This document shows positions 53,545 through 62,361 of a stretch of DNA of 64,000 bases, in pieces. Source of the DNA: Rhizobium sp. Leaf371 (GTDB taxonomy: Bacteria > Pseudomonadota > Alphaproteobacteria > Rhizobiales > Rhizobiaceae); assembly GCF_001424045.1 (NCBI RefSeq), contig NZ_LMQB01000024.1, positions 62,001 through 126,000 of the forward strand, read 5' to 3'. Numbering within the stretch: position 1 is the stretch's first letter; every line of letters starts with the position of its first letter. The notes under the pieces are model-generated. The model saw only the letters and a list, made by a program, of their open reading frames with translations, searched no databases and was not told the origin of the DNA. The position numbers and the translations under genes were made by a program.

Positions 53545-54842
53545 GATGCCGACGCCTCGACCGGCGCATACCGCCAGGGCTCCAGCGTTCCCGGCCGCCC
53601 GGGAAGCGACAGTGTCGCGGTGCGCGGCGGCGTCTGCGAAATGATCTTGCCGCGCCGCATCACCATCAGCCGGTTGGACCGCATGCGCACGGCTTCGGCC
53701 GCGTCGCGCGCCTCGATCAGCACGAGATCGGCATGGCAGCCGGGCGCGATGCCGTAGCCGTCGAGCCCGAAGGTGCGGGCCGCATTCTCCGTCACCGCGC
53801 GGAACGAGGCCCTGACCGCTGCCGGGCTCGTCATGTGGCCGGTGTGAACCGCCATATGCGCGACATCCAGCATGTCGGCATTGCCGAACGAATACCAGGG
53901 GTCCATGCAGCTGTCCTGCCCATAGGCGACATTGACGCCGAGCGCCATCAGCTCCGGCACCCGCATCATGCCGCGCCGCTTGGGATAGGTGTCGTGCCGC
54001 CCCTGCAGCACGATATTGGCCAGCGGATTGGGGACGCAGTGGATCTCCGCCTCGGCGATCAGCGGCAGCAGCTTGGAGACATAGTAATTGTCCATCGAAT
54101 GCATCGACGTCAGATGCGAGCCGGCCACCCGTCCCTGAAGCCCGAGGCGCTGCGTCTCGCAGGCCAGCGTTTCGATATGGCGCGACATCGGGTCGTCGGT
54201 CTCGTCGCAATGCAGATCGACCAGCAGCCCGCGTTTCGCGGCGATCTCGCAGAGCGCCGTCACCGAGCGTCGCCCATCCTCCATCGTCCGCTCGAAATGC
54301 GGAATGCCGCCGACGACATCGACGCCCATGTCGAGCGAGCGCTCGAGATTGCGGGCGGCCGTGGGCGACCGGAAATAGCCGTCCTGCGGAAAGGCCACGA
54401 GTTGCAGGTCGAGATAGTCCCGCACGAGATCCTTCACCTCCAGCAGCGCCTCGACGCCGGTGAGCTTTTCGTCGCAGACATCGACATGGCTGCGCACGGC
54501 GAGCAGTCCCTGCGCCACCGCGAGATCGCAATAGCGCAGCGCCCGCTCGATCACCGCCTCTCTGGTCAGGAGCGGCTTCAGCTCGCCCCAGAGCTGGATG
54601 CCTTCGAGCAGCGTGCCCGACCGGTTGAGCCGCGGCGTGCCGAGCGACAGCGTCGCATCCATGTGGAAGTGGATATCGATGAACGGCGCGCTGACGAGCC
54701 GGCCGCCCGCATCGATCACCTCACCCGCCTCCGCCGCGATGTCGGGCTCTACCGCGACGATCCGCCCCTTGCGGATCCCGATATCGACATCCTCCCGGTC
54801 ATCGGCAAGATTGGCATGGCGGATGATGGTATCGAACGTCAT
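53541..54842 (-). CDS. CodA-like amidohydrolase (cytosine deaminase family) with altered active site
   Basis: The 433-residue metal-dependent deaminase aligns with E. coli CodA at a constant offset of 3: H58/H60, H211, E214, H243 and D310 correspond to CodA H61/H63, H214, E217, H246 and D313, and Q153 to Q156. So the metal site and cytosine-binding Gln are kept. But CodA H312-D313-D314 is Q309-D310-S311 here, so the residue that tunes pyrimidine specificity is changed. It may deaminate another cyclic amidine such as isocytosine or creatinine-like compounds. It heads the block with VOC and LysR genes. Confidence 0.88.
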   Translation of the reverse strand: MTFDTIIRHANLADDREDVDIGIRKGRIVAVEPDIAAEAGEVIDAGGRLVSAPFIDIHFHMDATLSLGTPRLNRSGTLLEGIQLWGELKPLLTREAVIERALRYCDLAVAQGLLAVRSHVDVCDEKLTGVEALLEVKDLVRDYLDLQLVAFPQDGYFRSPTAARNLERSLDMGVDVVGGIPHFERTMEDGRRSVTALCEIAAKRGLLVDLHCDETDDPMSRHIETLACETQRLGLQGRVAGSHLTSMHSMDNYYVSKLLPLIAEAEIHCVPNPLANIVLQGRHDTYPKRRGMMRVPELMALGVNVAYGQDSCMDPWYSFGNADMLDVAHMAVHTGHMTSPAAVRASFRAVTENAARTFGLDGYGIAPGCHADLVLIEARDAAEAVRMRSNRLMVMRRGKIISQTPPRTATLSLPGRPGTLEPWRYAPVEASAS

Positions 54843-55028
54843 TGTCGGCTCCGTACGTGCAGGCTTTCCCGCCAGCGATCTCACGGTCAGCATCTTAAAC
54901 GGTCGCACAGGCCCGGCAAGCGCGCAAAGCCGGAGTTCAGGCCTTATCGCCGCCTTCGGCGCGCCTCTCGGAACGTCAGGGAACTTTGGAGATGTGTGGA
55001 CGTTGTGCGCAAAACCAGGAGAGATGCC

Positions 55029-55211
55029 ATGTCGATACGATTTGCAGCCCTGACAGCCTATATCGCCCTCACCGCCACCTTCATGACCGCCGCCGTGCTG
55101 TCGCAGACGGACGCGCCGACGGTCTCGATGAGTTCCATCTCGCTCGGCAAGACCAACCGCGTGATCACGGGCACACCGGACAGCTTCGTCATGGAACGCT
55201 TCGCCGGCTGA
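55029..55211 (+). CDS. Small exported protein (60 residues)
   Basis: The gene is short but has an AGGAGAG ribosome-binding site 6 nt before ATG. The N-terminus is an export signal or membrane helix (about 4-26, RFAALTAYIALTATFMTAAVL). The rest is polar, TDAPTVSMSSISLGKTNRVI (in part), with no Cys. I do not recognise it. It is divergent from the CodA-like gene. It is probably real because of the ribosome-binding site and the signal-like start. Confidence 0.6.
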   Translation: MSIRFAALTAYIALTATFMTAAVLSQTDAPTVSMSSISLGKTNRVITGTPDSFVMERFAG

Positions 55212-55296
55212 GCGGAGACCTAGGCCTCTACGTCTCGATCGGATGTTCCAACCCGCCCGCCTCTCGCGTGCGGGTTCAACCATGCGGCATGTGCGC

Positions 55297-55470
55297 CTAC
55301 AGCGCGAGCCGCACCAGCAAAGCGATGCCGATCCAGAGCCCAATCGAGACGAGCGATGCGCAGACCAGCGCAACGAGCCTCAATGTCGGGTGCTTGGCCG
55401 GCGTCTGCTTCCCGGCAAACGACCGGGGCTGCAATCTCGGCACACCGATATTCCCTATCGTGTTCTGCAT
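55297..55470 (-). CDS. Small single-span membrane protein (57 residues)
   Basis: MQNTIGNIGVPRLQPRSFAG begins a basic segment followed by one membrane helix at the C-terminus (LVALVCASLVSIGLWIGIALL). The start at 55470 has TGAGG 6 nt upstream; a start at 55482 would add four residues. It is not a family I recognise. It stands alone between the 60-residue gene and rpoH. Confidence 0.5.
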   Translation of the reverse strand: MQNTIGNIGVPRLQPRSFAGKQTPAKHPTLRLVALVCASLVSIGLWIGIALLVRLAL

Positions 55471-55612
55471 GACATGCCTCATCCCGTTGCATCGTGACGC
55501 CGAGACGTGAAATCCGCTCGGTGCCTGATGATGAAGACATCTAGCGATCTTTCGGCATCAAACCGCTAATCGCTTCCACGGCATTTTACGCAATTGCGCA
55601 TTTCATCTAATG

Positions 55613-55652
55613 GGGTAACGCAAAAGCCCGGCTTGCAGATGCAAGCCGGGCT
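55613..55652 (-). terminator. Rho-independent terminator of rpoH
   Basis: The 12-bp perfect stem AGCCCGGCTTGC/GCAAGCCGGGCT (55625-55652) has a 4-nt loop. On the minus strand it is followed by TTTTGCGTT. It starts 29 bp after the rpoH stop. Confidence 0.88.
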
Positions 55653-55680
55653 CCTCATTCCTGTCACGATACCGTGTGCT

Positions 55681-56586
55681 TTAAGCCTCTTCGACGACCC
55701 GCAGGGCCTGGGCCCGGGCAAGGGCCGCCTTCTGCACCGCATCCTGCACCTTTTCGAAGGCGCGAACCTCGATCTGGCGGACGCGCTCGCGGCTGATATC
55801 GAACTCGGTCGAAAGCTCTTCCAGCGTGACCGGATCTTCCGTCAGGCGACGGGCCTGGAAGATACGGCGTTCGCGGTCGTTCAGCACGGCCATCGCACCC
55901 GACAGAAGCGAACGGCGGTTTTCCAGCTCATCCTGCTCGATCAGGATGTCTTCCTGGCTCTCATGGTCGTCCACGAGCCAATCCTGCCATTGGCCGGATT
56001 CGCCCTCGCCGGCCTTGATCGGCGCATTCAGCGACGCGTCACCGGACAGGCGCTGGTTCATCGAAATGACCTCGGCCTCCGACACCTTCAGCGTCGTCGC
56101 GATCTGCTTGACCTGATCGGGCTTCAGGTCGCCGTCATCAAGCGCCTGGATCTTGCCCTTGAGGCGACGCAGGTTGAAGAACAGCCGCTTTTGATTGGCG
56201 GTCGTGCCCATTTTCACGAGCGACCACGAGCGCAGGATATATTCCTGGATCGACGCCTTGATCCACCACATGGCATAGGTCGCAAGACGAAAGCCGCGCT
56301 CCGGATCGAACTTCTTCACCGCCTGCATCAGGCCGACATTGCCTTCGGACACCACTTCGCCGATCGGCAGGCCGTAGCCGCGATAGCCCATGGCGATCTT
56401 CGCCACGAGGCGCAGATGGCTGGTCACGAGCTGGTGGGCGGCCTTGCGGTCGTCATGCTCCTGGTAGCGCTTGGCAAGCATGTACTCGACCTGCGGCTCC
56501 AGCATAGGAAACTTGCGAATTTCATCGAGATATCGATTGAGACCACCTTCGCCTGCGGTCAGTGTCGGCATCGTACTCCGGGCCAT
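55681..56586 (-). CDS. rpoH: RNA polymerase sigma factor RpoH (sigma-32)
   Basis: The heat-shock sigma factor has 301 residues. Region 2 includes FDPERGFRLATYAMWWIKAS (2.3-2.4), the RpoH box QKRLFFNLRRLKG follows, and region 4 ends in SRERVRQIEVRAFEKV. The start MARSTMPTLTAGEGGLNRYLDEIRK is the family form; the frame continues 43 codons upstream without support. A strong terminator follows. Rhizobia often carry two rpoH genes; which paralogue this is cannot be decided here. Confidence 0.95.
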   Translation of the reverse strand: MARSTMPTLTAGEGGLNRYLDEIRKFPMLEPQVEYMLAKRYQEHDDRKAAHQLVTSHLRLVAKIAMGYRGYGLPIGEVVSEGNVGLMQAVKKFDPERGFRLATYAMWWIKASIQEYILRSWSLVKMGTTANQKRLFFNLRRLKGKIQALDDGDLKPDQVKQIATTLKVSEAEVISMNQRLSGDASLNAPIKAGEGESGQWQDWLVDDHESQEDILIEQDELENRRSLLSGAMAVLNDRERRIFQARRLTEDPVTLEELSTEFDISRERVRQIEVRAFEKVQDAVQKAALARAQALRVVEEA

Positions 56587-56827
56587 TGTGCACCCCTTTC
56601 TCGTTCCGGCTTCCATCTGGCCAGCCGGCATGTGGGTCCTTCGACCCCACAGGTTACCAAGATAAGAACGCGCCGCGCACGATTCAAGGATGCAGCCGCG
56701 CGATTGCGACCCCATCCTTGGGCTTCGGGATATCTCGGTTAGATCGGCACGAAAGGGCTGAAATCAACCCCTCGCGCCGTATTTTCCGGCTGCTTTCACG
56801 CGAAGGCGAAGCCTGCGGGCGACGATC

Positions 56828-57085
56828 TCAGTGGATCGCGCCGCCGTCGTCTTCCTGCTCGGAAAGGAACGCTTCGTCGCTTTTCGCGCTGAGGCGCACC
56901 CTGTTTTCATCGACGCTGTCGACCAGCGACAGGGCGATGAAATGATGATGATCCTGGTGGCCGACCGGATTGTCCTTCTTCGTCAGCTTGATGCGATCGC
57001 CCTCGACACCGTCGACGGTTCCGACATGCACGCCATCGGCGCTGATGACTTCGGCATGTTCCTTGATATGGCTGGCATTGATCAT
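56828..57085 (-). CDS. DUF2171-domain protein
   Basis: This 85-residue protein begins MINASHIKEHAEVISADGVH and continues VGTVDGVEGDRIKLTKKD, a DUF2171 (PRC-barrel-like) core with a GVEGD loop. It ends in an acidic tail. The function is unknown; members are small and soluble and often sit near stress genes. A GGGAGAAG ribosome-binding site lies upstream. It stands between rpoH and rluA. Confidence 0.85.
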   Translation of the reverse strand: MINASHIKEHAEVISADGVHVGTVDGVEGDRIKLTKKDNPVGHQDHHHFIALSLVDSVDENRVRLSAKSDEAFLSEQEDDGGAIH

Positions 57086-57192
57086 GACGCTTCTCCCTGG
57101 TGATCGATGTTCTGGTGAACGATGAGGGAAAAACGCCCGCCTCGGCAAAAGGATGCATGGACGCATCAAGATTTCGCCGCGCGCAGAAATGC

Positions 57193-58224
57193 TCAGGCCT
57201 TGAGCGCGGCTGCCAGTTCCAGCATGTCGGCCGGCAGCGGCGAGGTGAAGCGCATGGTTTCCCCGGTTGCCGGATGCTCGAACGCCAGCATGAAGGCATG
57301 CAGCGCCTGGCGCGGAAACCGGTCGACCACGGCCTTGGCAGCCTCCGGCAGGAGGTTCGACTTCGTCCGGAAGGCTGCGCCGTAATCGGCATCGCCGACA
57401 AGGGGATGCCCGATATAGGCCATGTGGACGCGGATCTGGTGCGTCCGCCCCGTCTCCAGCCGGCATTCGACCATGGCGGCGAGTGCCGTCGCGTCCGGCT
57501 TTTCGTGGTAGCGCTCGGTCACCTCGTAATGGGTGATCGCCTCGCGCGCATCGTCCGCATCGTGCTTCTTCACCGCCCGCTTGATCCGGTCTCCGGCGCG
57601 GCCGAGCGGCGCGTCGATCGTGCCGCGAAGGCCGCGCGGCCGGCCCCAGACGATGGCGGCATAGGCGCGTTCCAGCGGCCCCGTGCGGCCATGGTCGGCA
57701 AACTGGTCGGAGAGGTGCCGGTGTGCCAGATCGTTTTTCGCCACCACCATGACGCCGCTCGTGTCCTTGTCCAGACGGTGGACGATGCCCGGCCGCTTGA
57801 CGCCGCCGATACCCGACAGGCTGTCGCCGCAATGGTGGATCAGCGCATTGACCAGCGTGCCGGTCCAGTTGCCGGCGCCGGGATGCACGACGAGGCCGGG
57901 CGGCTTGATCAGCACGATCACGTCGTCGTCCTCGTAAAGCACGTCGAGCGGGATATCCTCGCCCTTGGGCTCGGGATCGTCCGGCTCCGGCATGCCGATC
58001 TCGAACACGTCGCCCGGCTGCACCTTGCGCTTGGGCTCCAGCACCGGCTTGCCATTGACGCGCACCGCGCCCTGTTCGATCAGCGCCTTGAGGCGGTTGC
58101 GCGAAAAAAGGCCGTCCATCTGCTCGGTCAGCCAGGCATCCATGCGTCCGGATGCATCCTCGTCTGCCGTCAGGACTTTCCTTGGGGCTGCCGCTTGTTT
58201 AAAGGGGTCGTTCATAATGCTCAA
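57193..58224 (-). CDS. RluA-family ribosomal RNA pseudouridine synthase
   Basis: This 343-residue protein has an N-terminal S4 RNA-binding domain (GRMDAWLTEQMDGLFSRNRL, ALIEQGAVRVNG) and the RluA catalytic domain with HRLDKDTSGVMVVAKN carrying the catalytic Asp, and GRTHQIRVHMAYIGHPLVGD. In the family it modifies uridines of 23S rRNA; whether it is RluC or RluD-like is not resolved. ATG 58215 (MNDPFKQ) is an alternative start three codons in. It is divergent from the DUF6476 gene by 20 bp. Confidence 0.9.
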   Translation of the reverse strand: MSIMNDPFKQAAAPRKVLTADEDASGRMDAWLTEQMDGLFSRNRLKALIEQGAVRVNGKPVLEPKRKVQPGDVFEIGMPEPDDPEPKGEDIPLDVLYEDDDVIVLIKPPGLVVHPGAGNWTGTLVNALIHHCGDSLSGIGGVKRPGIVHRLDKDTSGVMVVAKNDLAHRHLSDQFADHGRTGPLERAYAAIVWGRPRGLRGTIDAPLGRAGDRIKRAVKKHDADDAREAITHYEVTERYHEKPDATALAAMVECRLETGRTHQIRVHMAYIGHPLVGDADYGAAFRTKSNLLPEAAKAVVDRFPRQALHAFMLAFEHPATGETMRFTSPLPADMLELAAALKA

Positions 58225-58244
58225 TCCGTGAGGTCAAACCGCCC

Positions 58245-58637
58245 ATGTCGCTCCAGGAACCCGACGAACAGGACGAAAAGCCGCTCGATCCGGTTATGGA
58301 AAACGTTCGCCGCAAGATGATCCGCCTGCAGCTGGTCTCGGCGGGTGTGATGTTGGTCATGCTTATGGCCGTGCTGGGCGCGATTGTCTACAAGGTCACG
58401 CGTCCGAGCACCGCCCCGTCTCTGGCAAGCACCCCGGCCTATAACGGGACCGGCGTGCCGAGCGATGCGCCGCTGGCGGCAACCGCCGTGCTTCCGCAGG
58501 GCTTCGAGATCGCCGGGACCTCCCTTTCAGGCGGGCAGATCCTGTTTTACGGCACGCTGTCCGGCGTCCGCAAGGCGCTGGTCTACGACATCGCCGCCAA
58601 CCGCATCGTGGCCGACATCACCGTTTCCGCGAACTGA
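58245..58637 (+). CDS. DUF6476-like single-span membrane protein
   Basis: This 130-residue protein has an acidic N-terminus (1-20), one membrane helix (about 31-50, LVSAGVMLVMLMAVLGAIVY) and a periplasmic part of about 80 residues with ILFYGTLSGVRKALVYD. I recall the family as a conserved hypothetical next to rluA in Rhizobiales. It ends 2 bp before the trmH gene, so the two are co-transcribed. Confidence 0.75.
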   Translation: MSLQEPDEQDEKPLDPVMENVRRKMIRLQLVSAGVMLVMLMAVLGAIVYKVTRPSTAPSLASTPAYNGTGVPSDAPLAATAVLPQGFEIAGTSLSGGQILFYGTLSGVRKALVYDIAANRIVADITVSAN

Positions 58638-58639
58638 CC

Positions 58640-59464
58640 GTGGCGAAGGTCAAGCGCATCACTGATCCGGCCGATCCGCGCATCGCCGCCTTCGTCTCGA
58701 TCCGCGAGCGCGACCTGACCGGGCGCCAAAGCCGCTTCATCGCGGAAGGCACCGTCGTGCTGCGCATGCTGGCGGCATCGGCAGCCGGCGGCGGGCCGTT
58801 TACGGCCGAAGCGATCCTGCTGCTCGAAAACCGGATGGCCGGCGTCGCCGACATTCTCGCGCAGTTCGACGAGACGGTGCCGGTCTTCGTCGCGGATGCC
58901 ACGGTGTTCAATGCGATCGCCGGCTTCGACATGCATCGCGGCGTGCTCGCCATCGGCCTGCGGCAGAGACCGCAGACGCTCGCGGACGTGCTTGCGACCC
59001 TGCCGGACGAAGCCCTGATCCTCGCCGCCTGCGGCCTGTCCAATCACGACAATGTCGGCGCGATCTTCCGCAACGCCGCCGCCTTCGGCGCCAGCGCCGT
59101 GCTCCTGGACGAGACCTGCTGCGATCCGCTCTATCGCAAGGCGATCCGCGTCTCCGTCGGCGCGGTGCTCAGCGTTCCCTTCGTGCGGGAGGGCACGGCC
59201 GGCGATCTGCTCGCGGCCATCGAGGCGCGCGGCTTTGCGCTCTGGGGACTGTCGCCGCGCGGGGAAACCGATCTCGATGCCATCCCGCCGGCCCGCCGCA
59301 CCGCTCTCGTGGTCGGCGCCGAGGGCGAGGGCCTGCCGCCCGCCATCCTGTCCGCGATCCGGACCGCGCGCATCCGGCAGAAGCCCGGCCTCGACAGCCT
59401 CAACGTCGCCACCGCCACCGGCATCGCCCTCCACCGGATCGCGCAGCTCAACGGCATTGTATAA
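58640..59464 (+). CDS. TrmH/SpoU-family RNA 2'-O-methyltransferase
   Basis: The 274-residue protein starts at GTG. An N-terminal substrate-binding part (RQSRFIAEGTVVLRML) is followed by the SPOUT knot with the three motifs LSNHDNVGAIFRNAAAFGA, VGAEGEGL and LNVATATGIALHRI. It methylates ribose in tRNA or rRNA; the target is not determined by sequence. It is in an operon with the DUF6476 gene, 2 bp upstream. Confidence 0.9.
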   Translation: MAKVKRITDPADPRIAAFVSIRERDLTGRQSRFIAEGTVVLRMLAASAAGGGPFTAEAILLLENRMAGVADILAQFDETVPVFVADATVFNAIAGFDMHRGVLAIGLRQRPQTLADVLATLPDEALILAACGLSNHDNVGAIFRNAAAFGASAVLLDETCCDPLYRKAIRVSVGAVLSVPFVREGTAGDLLAAIEARGFALWGLSPRGETDLDAIPPARRTALVVGAEGEGLPPAILSAIRTARIRQKPGLDSLNVATATGIALHRIAQLNGIV

Positions 59465-59487
59465 CGAACGAACCCGTCCGATCCGAC

Positions 59488-60669
59488 TTACGAGGTCGAC
59501 GCGAGGAGCGCGCGGGTGCGGGCGGCGAGCGTCGTCGTGCCGGCCTCTTCCGTCTCCCGCGCCAGAAGCGCCGGAATGGGCGAGGCCGCGCCTTCGCCTC
59601 GCGCCGTCAGCGCCGTCATGCCGGCGGCGATCCGCAGCATCTCGTCGCGCAGCGCCGCATCCTCCGACGGATCGGCCGCGACGAGGCGATCGAGGAACGC
59701 GCCGGCTTCCGCCCGCAATCGATCCGGCGAGGGAAGGCCGTTCGATGGGAGAAGCAGGATATCCTCGGATGCCGGCACGGCAATCGCCGTCTCCTGTGCA
59801 ACGGGAAGCGGGCCGGCACCGCCTGTTTCCTCGCCGGCAGGCAGCCGGGGCTCGATCCCGGCGGCGCGCAGGGCCTGCAGGGCGGTCGCCAGTTCCGCCG
59901 TCATCTCGCGCACCCGGGTGGTGAGGCGATCGATTTCCGACCGGCCGCGTTCGAGGTTGGTTTCGCGGTCGGCCAAGAGCGCATTGGCCGTCGTCAGCCG
60001 GGATTCGAGCTGCTTTGCCCGGATCTCCTGCTGCGCCAGCTTCAGCTCGAGGGCCTTCGCCTTCTCGCTTTCGCGGCGGCGCTCGTCGCGCAAGGTCTCG
60101 CGCTCGTCGCGCAGGCTGCCGGCGCGGGCATGAAGCTCGTCGACATGCAGCGCTTCGGCGGCCGATACGACACGCACCTCGTCCAGCTCGCCGGAAACGC
60201 GATCGAGCTGGCGCGCGAGCACCGCGGCCTGCTCGGTCTTCGACGCGTAGTCCGTCTCCAGCGCCGCCAGCGCCTCTTTCAACCGCTCGATATGCTGTTC
60301 CAGCAGCCGGATGCCGGAGCGAAGGTCGCCCGCCTCGCCGTTCATCACGTCCAGTTGCGCCCGCAGGTCGTCGTTCTCGGCGCGCACGGCGCGCATCTCG
60401 GTCTCTGCCTTTTCGCGGGCGAGCATCAGGGAGATCGCCTTGTCGCGCTCGCGCTTCAGCGTCTGGCTGGTGCGCACGTTTTCGGCGGCATAGATCGCCC
60501 GCGCCGCATCCTTCTGGGCGCGCACCTCCTGTTGCGACAGCGGCGTCGTCGCCTTCAGCCGGTCTTCCGCAAAGCGCACGATCCGCCGATGGACGACAGG
60601 TGCGACCAGCGCACCGAGGAGGACCGCGGAGAGAAAGCCCAGGGCGAACAGCAGTGCAAATTCAATCAC
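59488..60669 (-). CDS. Membrane-anchored long coiled-coil protein
   Basis: This 393-residue protein has one N-terminal membrane helix (about 4-25, FALLFALGFLSAVLLGALVA). A long heptad-rich coiled coil follows (about 45-280, with repeated Leu/Glu/Arg heptads), then a helical C-terminal domain of about 100 residues. I do not recognise a named family. Its shape suggests a scaffold at the inner membrane; its convergence with trmH and divergence from nothing adjacent give no further clue. Confidence 0.75.
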   Translation of the reverse strand: MIEFALLFALGFLSAVLLGALVAPVVHRRIVRFAEDRLKATTPLSQQEVRAQKDAARAIYAAENVRTSQTLKRERDKAISLMLAREKAETEMRAVRAENDDLRAQLDVMNGEAGDLRSGIRLLEQHIERLKEALAALETDYASKTEQAAVLARQLDRVSGELDEVRVVSAAEALHVDELHARAGSLRDERETLRDERRRESEKAKALELKLAQQEIRAKQLESRLTTANALLADRETNLERGRSEIDRLTTRVREMTAELATALQALRAAGIEPRLPAGEETGGAGPLPVAQETAIAVPASEDILLLPSNGLPSPDRLRAEAGAFLDRLVAADPSEDAALRDEMLRIAAGMTALTARGEGAASPIPALLARETEEAGTTTLAARTRALLASTS

Positions 60670-60823
60670 GCGGAGGTCACTTCACAGGCGGTTGGACAAG
60701 GGCATCATCCCCTTGCGCATCATTATTCGCGCTCGGCCCGGACTTGGCAAGCGCGCGGCAGACACGCCGCGATGCTTAAGACACGCGGCTGGACAGCCCG
60801 AAAAAGCTCAGGCCGAAAAAGGT

Positions 60824-61459
60824 TTAAAAGGGATTCCAGGTCGGCTGCTGCGTCAGCTTGAGATAACCGACATTGATGCCGAGGCGGGCGCCGACGCCGG
60901 TGCGGATCGGCACGAGCACGATATGCTCGTCGGTCAGCACCGTCATGCCGACGCCGGCCACCACATAGGCCGAACCGGAGACGCCGCCGAAGCGCTTGTA
61001 GAGGCCCGGCACGCTCGGAAGATTGTAGACCAGCATCATGATGCGGCTGCCCTGCCCGCCGGCGTCGATGCCGAGCGAGGGGCCCTGCCAGTAGACGCCG
61101 TGCTGTCCGGCATTCTTGGTGTTGAGGCTGCCCTCGCCATAGGTCAGGCCGGCGACGAAGGCGCCCGAGCCTTCCTGGCCGAGAATATAGCCGTTCGGCA
61201 GGCCATAGCTCTGGAACGCCCGCTCGACCACCTTGGCCAGACCGCCGGAGGTGGAGCCGAAGAACCCGTGGCCGGCATCGACGATTTCCTGAATGGTATA
61301 TTGCGACGAGCCGTCGGCGGCCTGCGCGGACGCGGTGGAAACCGCGACGCAGAGTGCAAGGGCGCCGAGCATGACGGCCTTGACGACAGACAGCAGGCCG
61401 CGCCGCGGCATGCGCGCGGCAACATCCGTCGCGCGCGCAAATTTCGATCTCGGCAGCAT
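60824..61459 (-). CDS. eipA: DUF1134-family periplasmic protein EipA
   Basis: This 211-residue exported protein has a signal peptide (about 24-45, SVVKAVMLGALALCVAVSTASA) and the DUF1134 domain: DAGHGFFGSTSGGLAKVVE, SYGLPNGYILGQEGSGAFVAG in parts, and DEHIVLVPIRTGVGARLG. The Brucella homologue EipA is a periplasmic beta-barrel needed for envelope stress resistance and reported to be directly activated by CtrA. A GGAGG ribosome-binding site supports the start at 61459. A CtrA-box-like sequence lies 101 bp upstream. Confidence 0.9.
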   Translation of the reverse strand: MLPRSKFARATDVAARMPRRGLLSVVKAVMLGALALCVAVSTASAQAADGSSQYTIQEIVDAGHGFFGSTSGGLAKVVERAFQSYGLPNGYILGQEGSGAFVAGLTYGEGSLNTKNAGQHGVYWQGPSLGIDAGGQGSRIMMLVYNLPSVPGLYKRFGGVSGSAYVVAGVGMTVLTDEHIVLVPIRTGVGARLGINVGYLKLTQQPTWNPF

Positions 61460-61559
61460 CGCATCCTCCGTTTTCGCAGGGCCGATGGGTGTCGGCAGGA
61501 GCAGGCCGTGCCTGTCCGCGCGCCCCGGCCCGGGATTCCGCCACTCTGAACCCATCATC

Positions 61560-61574
61560 TTAACAATTGGTTTA
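61560..61574. promoter_or_regulatory. Possible CtrA box between eipA and chpT
   Basis: TTAACAATTGGTTTA matches TTAA-N7-TTAA at 7 of 8 positions, and both halves continue as TTAAC/TTTACC. It lies 101 bp from the eipA start and about 140 bp from chpT. CtrA control of eipA in Brucella makes this a good candidate. Confidence 0.55.
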
Positions 61575-61716
61575 CCAAACATGGTGTCATTATGGCTGAA
61601 CGGGACGCGCCACGTCCGCGCAATCTTCACCCTCTAAACACGCCCCGGAAACGACCCTGCGCGAACGCGTCGCGCACCGGGATGATCGGCAGGGACGACC
61701 CTTGAAGGACACGACG

Positions 61717-62361
61717 ATGGAAAAGAATCCGAACCTCACCCTGACCGGCCCCGATCTTGCCGCCCTGTTATGCAGCCGGGTCTGCCACGACATCATTTCC
61801 CCGGTCGGCGCCATCAACAACGGCCTGGAGCTTCTGGACGAAGGCGGCGCCGATGCCGATGCGATGGACCTCATCCGCACCAGCGCGCTCAACGCGGCCG
61901 TCCGCCTGAAGTTCGCCCGCCTCGCCTTCGGCGCCTCCGGCTCGGTCGGCGCGTCGATCGACACCGGCGAAGCGGAAAAGGCGGCGCGCGATTTCGCCGT
62001 GGTGGAAAAGAAGACCGAGATCAGCTGGACCGGCCCGCGCGTCATCATTCCGAAGAACCGCGTGAAGCTGCTGCTGAACCTCTTCCTCATCGCCTATGGC
62101 GCCATTCCGCGCGGCGGCTCGCTCGACGTGACGCTGGAAAACCCGGAATACGACGCGGTCTTCAAGCTGGTCGTGCGCGGCAAGATGATGCGGGTACCAC
62201 CTAAGCTTGTCGAATTGCTCTCCGGCACGCTGGAGGAAGCGGTCGATGCCCACACGATCCAGCCCTATTACACGGTGCTGCTGGCGGACGAAGCCGGCAT
62301 GAAGATCGAGATCCTGCCGACACCGGAAGAGATCGTCTTCATGGCTTCCACGGTTTCGTAA
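61717..62361 (+). CDS. chpT: Histidine phosphotransferase ChpT
   Basis: ChpT carries phosphate from the hybrid kinase CckA to CtrA and CpdR. The 214 residues have the dimerisation helix with the phospho-acceptor H24 in CSRVCHDIISPVGAINNGLEL (in parts) and a degenerate ATPase-like C-terminal domain (IPKNRVKLLLNLFLIAYGAI). The ATG at 61717 follows AAGGACAC; a TTG at 61702 would add five residues. cpdR and ctrA are in the same window. Confidence 0.92.
   Translation: MEKNPNLTLTGPDLAALLCSRVCHDIISPVGAINNGLELLDEGGADADAMDLIRTSALNAAVRLKFARLAFGASGSVGASIDTGEAEKAARDFAVVEKKTEISWTGPRVIIPKNRVKLLLNLFLIAYGAIPRGGSLDVTLENPEYDAVFKLVVRGKMMRVPPKLVELLSGTLEEAVDAHTIQPYYTVLLADEAGMKIEILPTPEEIVFMASTVS

Noticed and set aside
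53545-54531. N-terminal extension that would make the VOC protein 491 residues
   Set aside because: The extra 330 codons are out of phase within the CodA-like gene; the GTG at 53544 gives a normal VOC length and a 4-bp overlap.
55248-55274. AACCCGC/GCGGGTT inverted repeat as a terminator
   Set aside because: There is no T-run on either strand and the loop is 13 nt, so termination is not supported.
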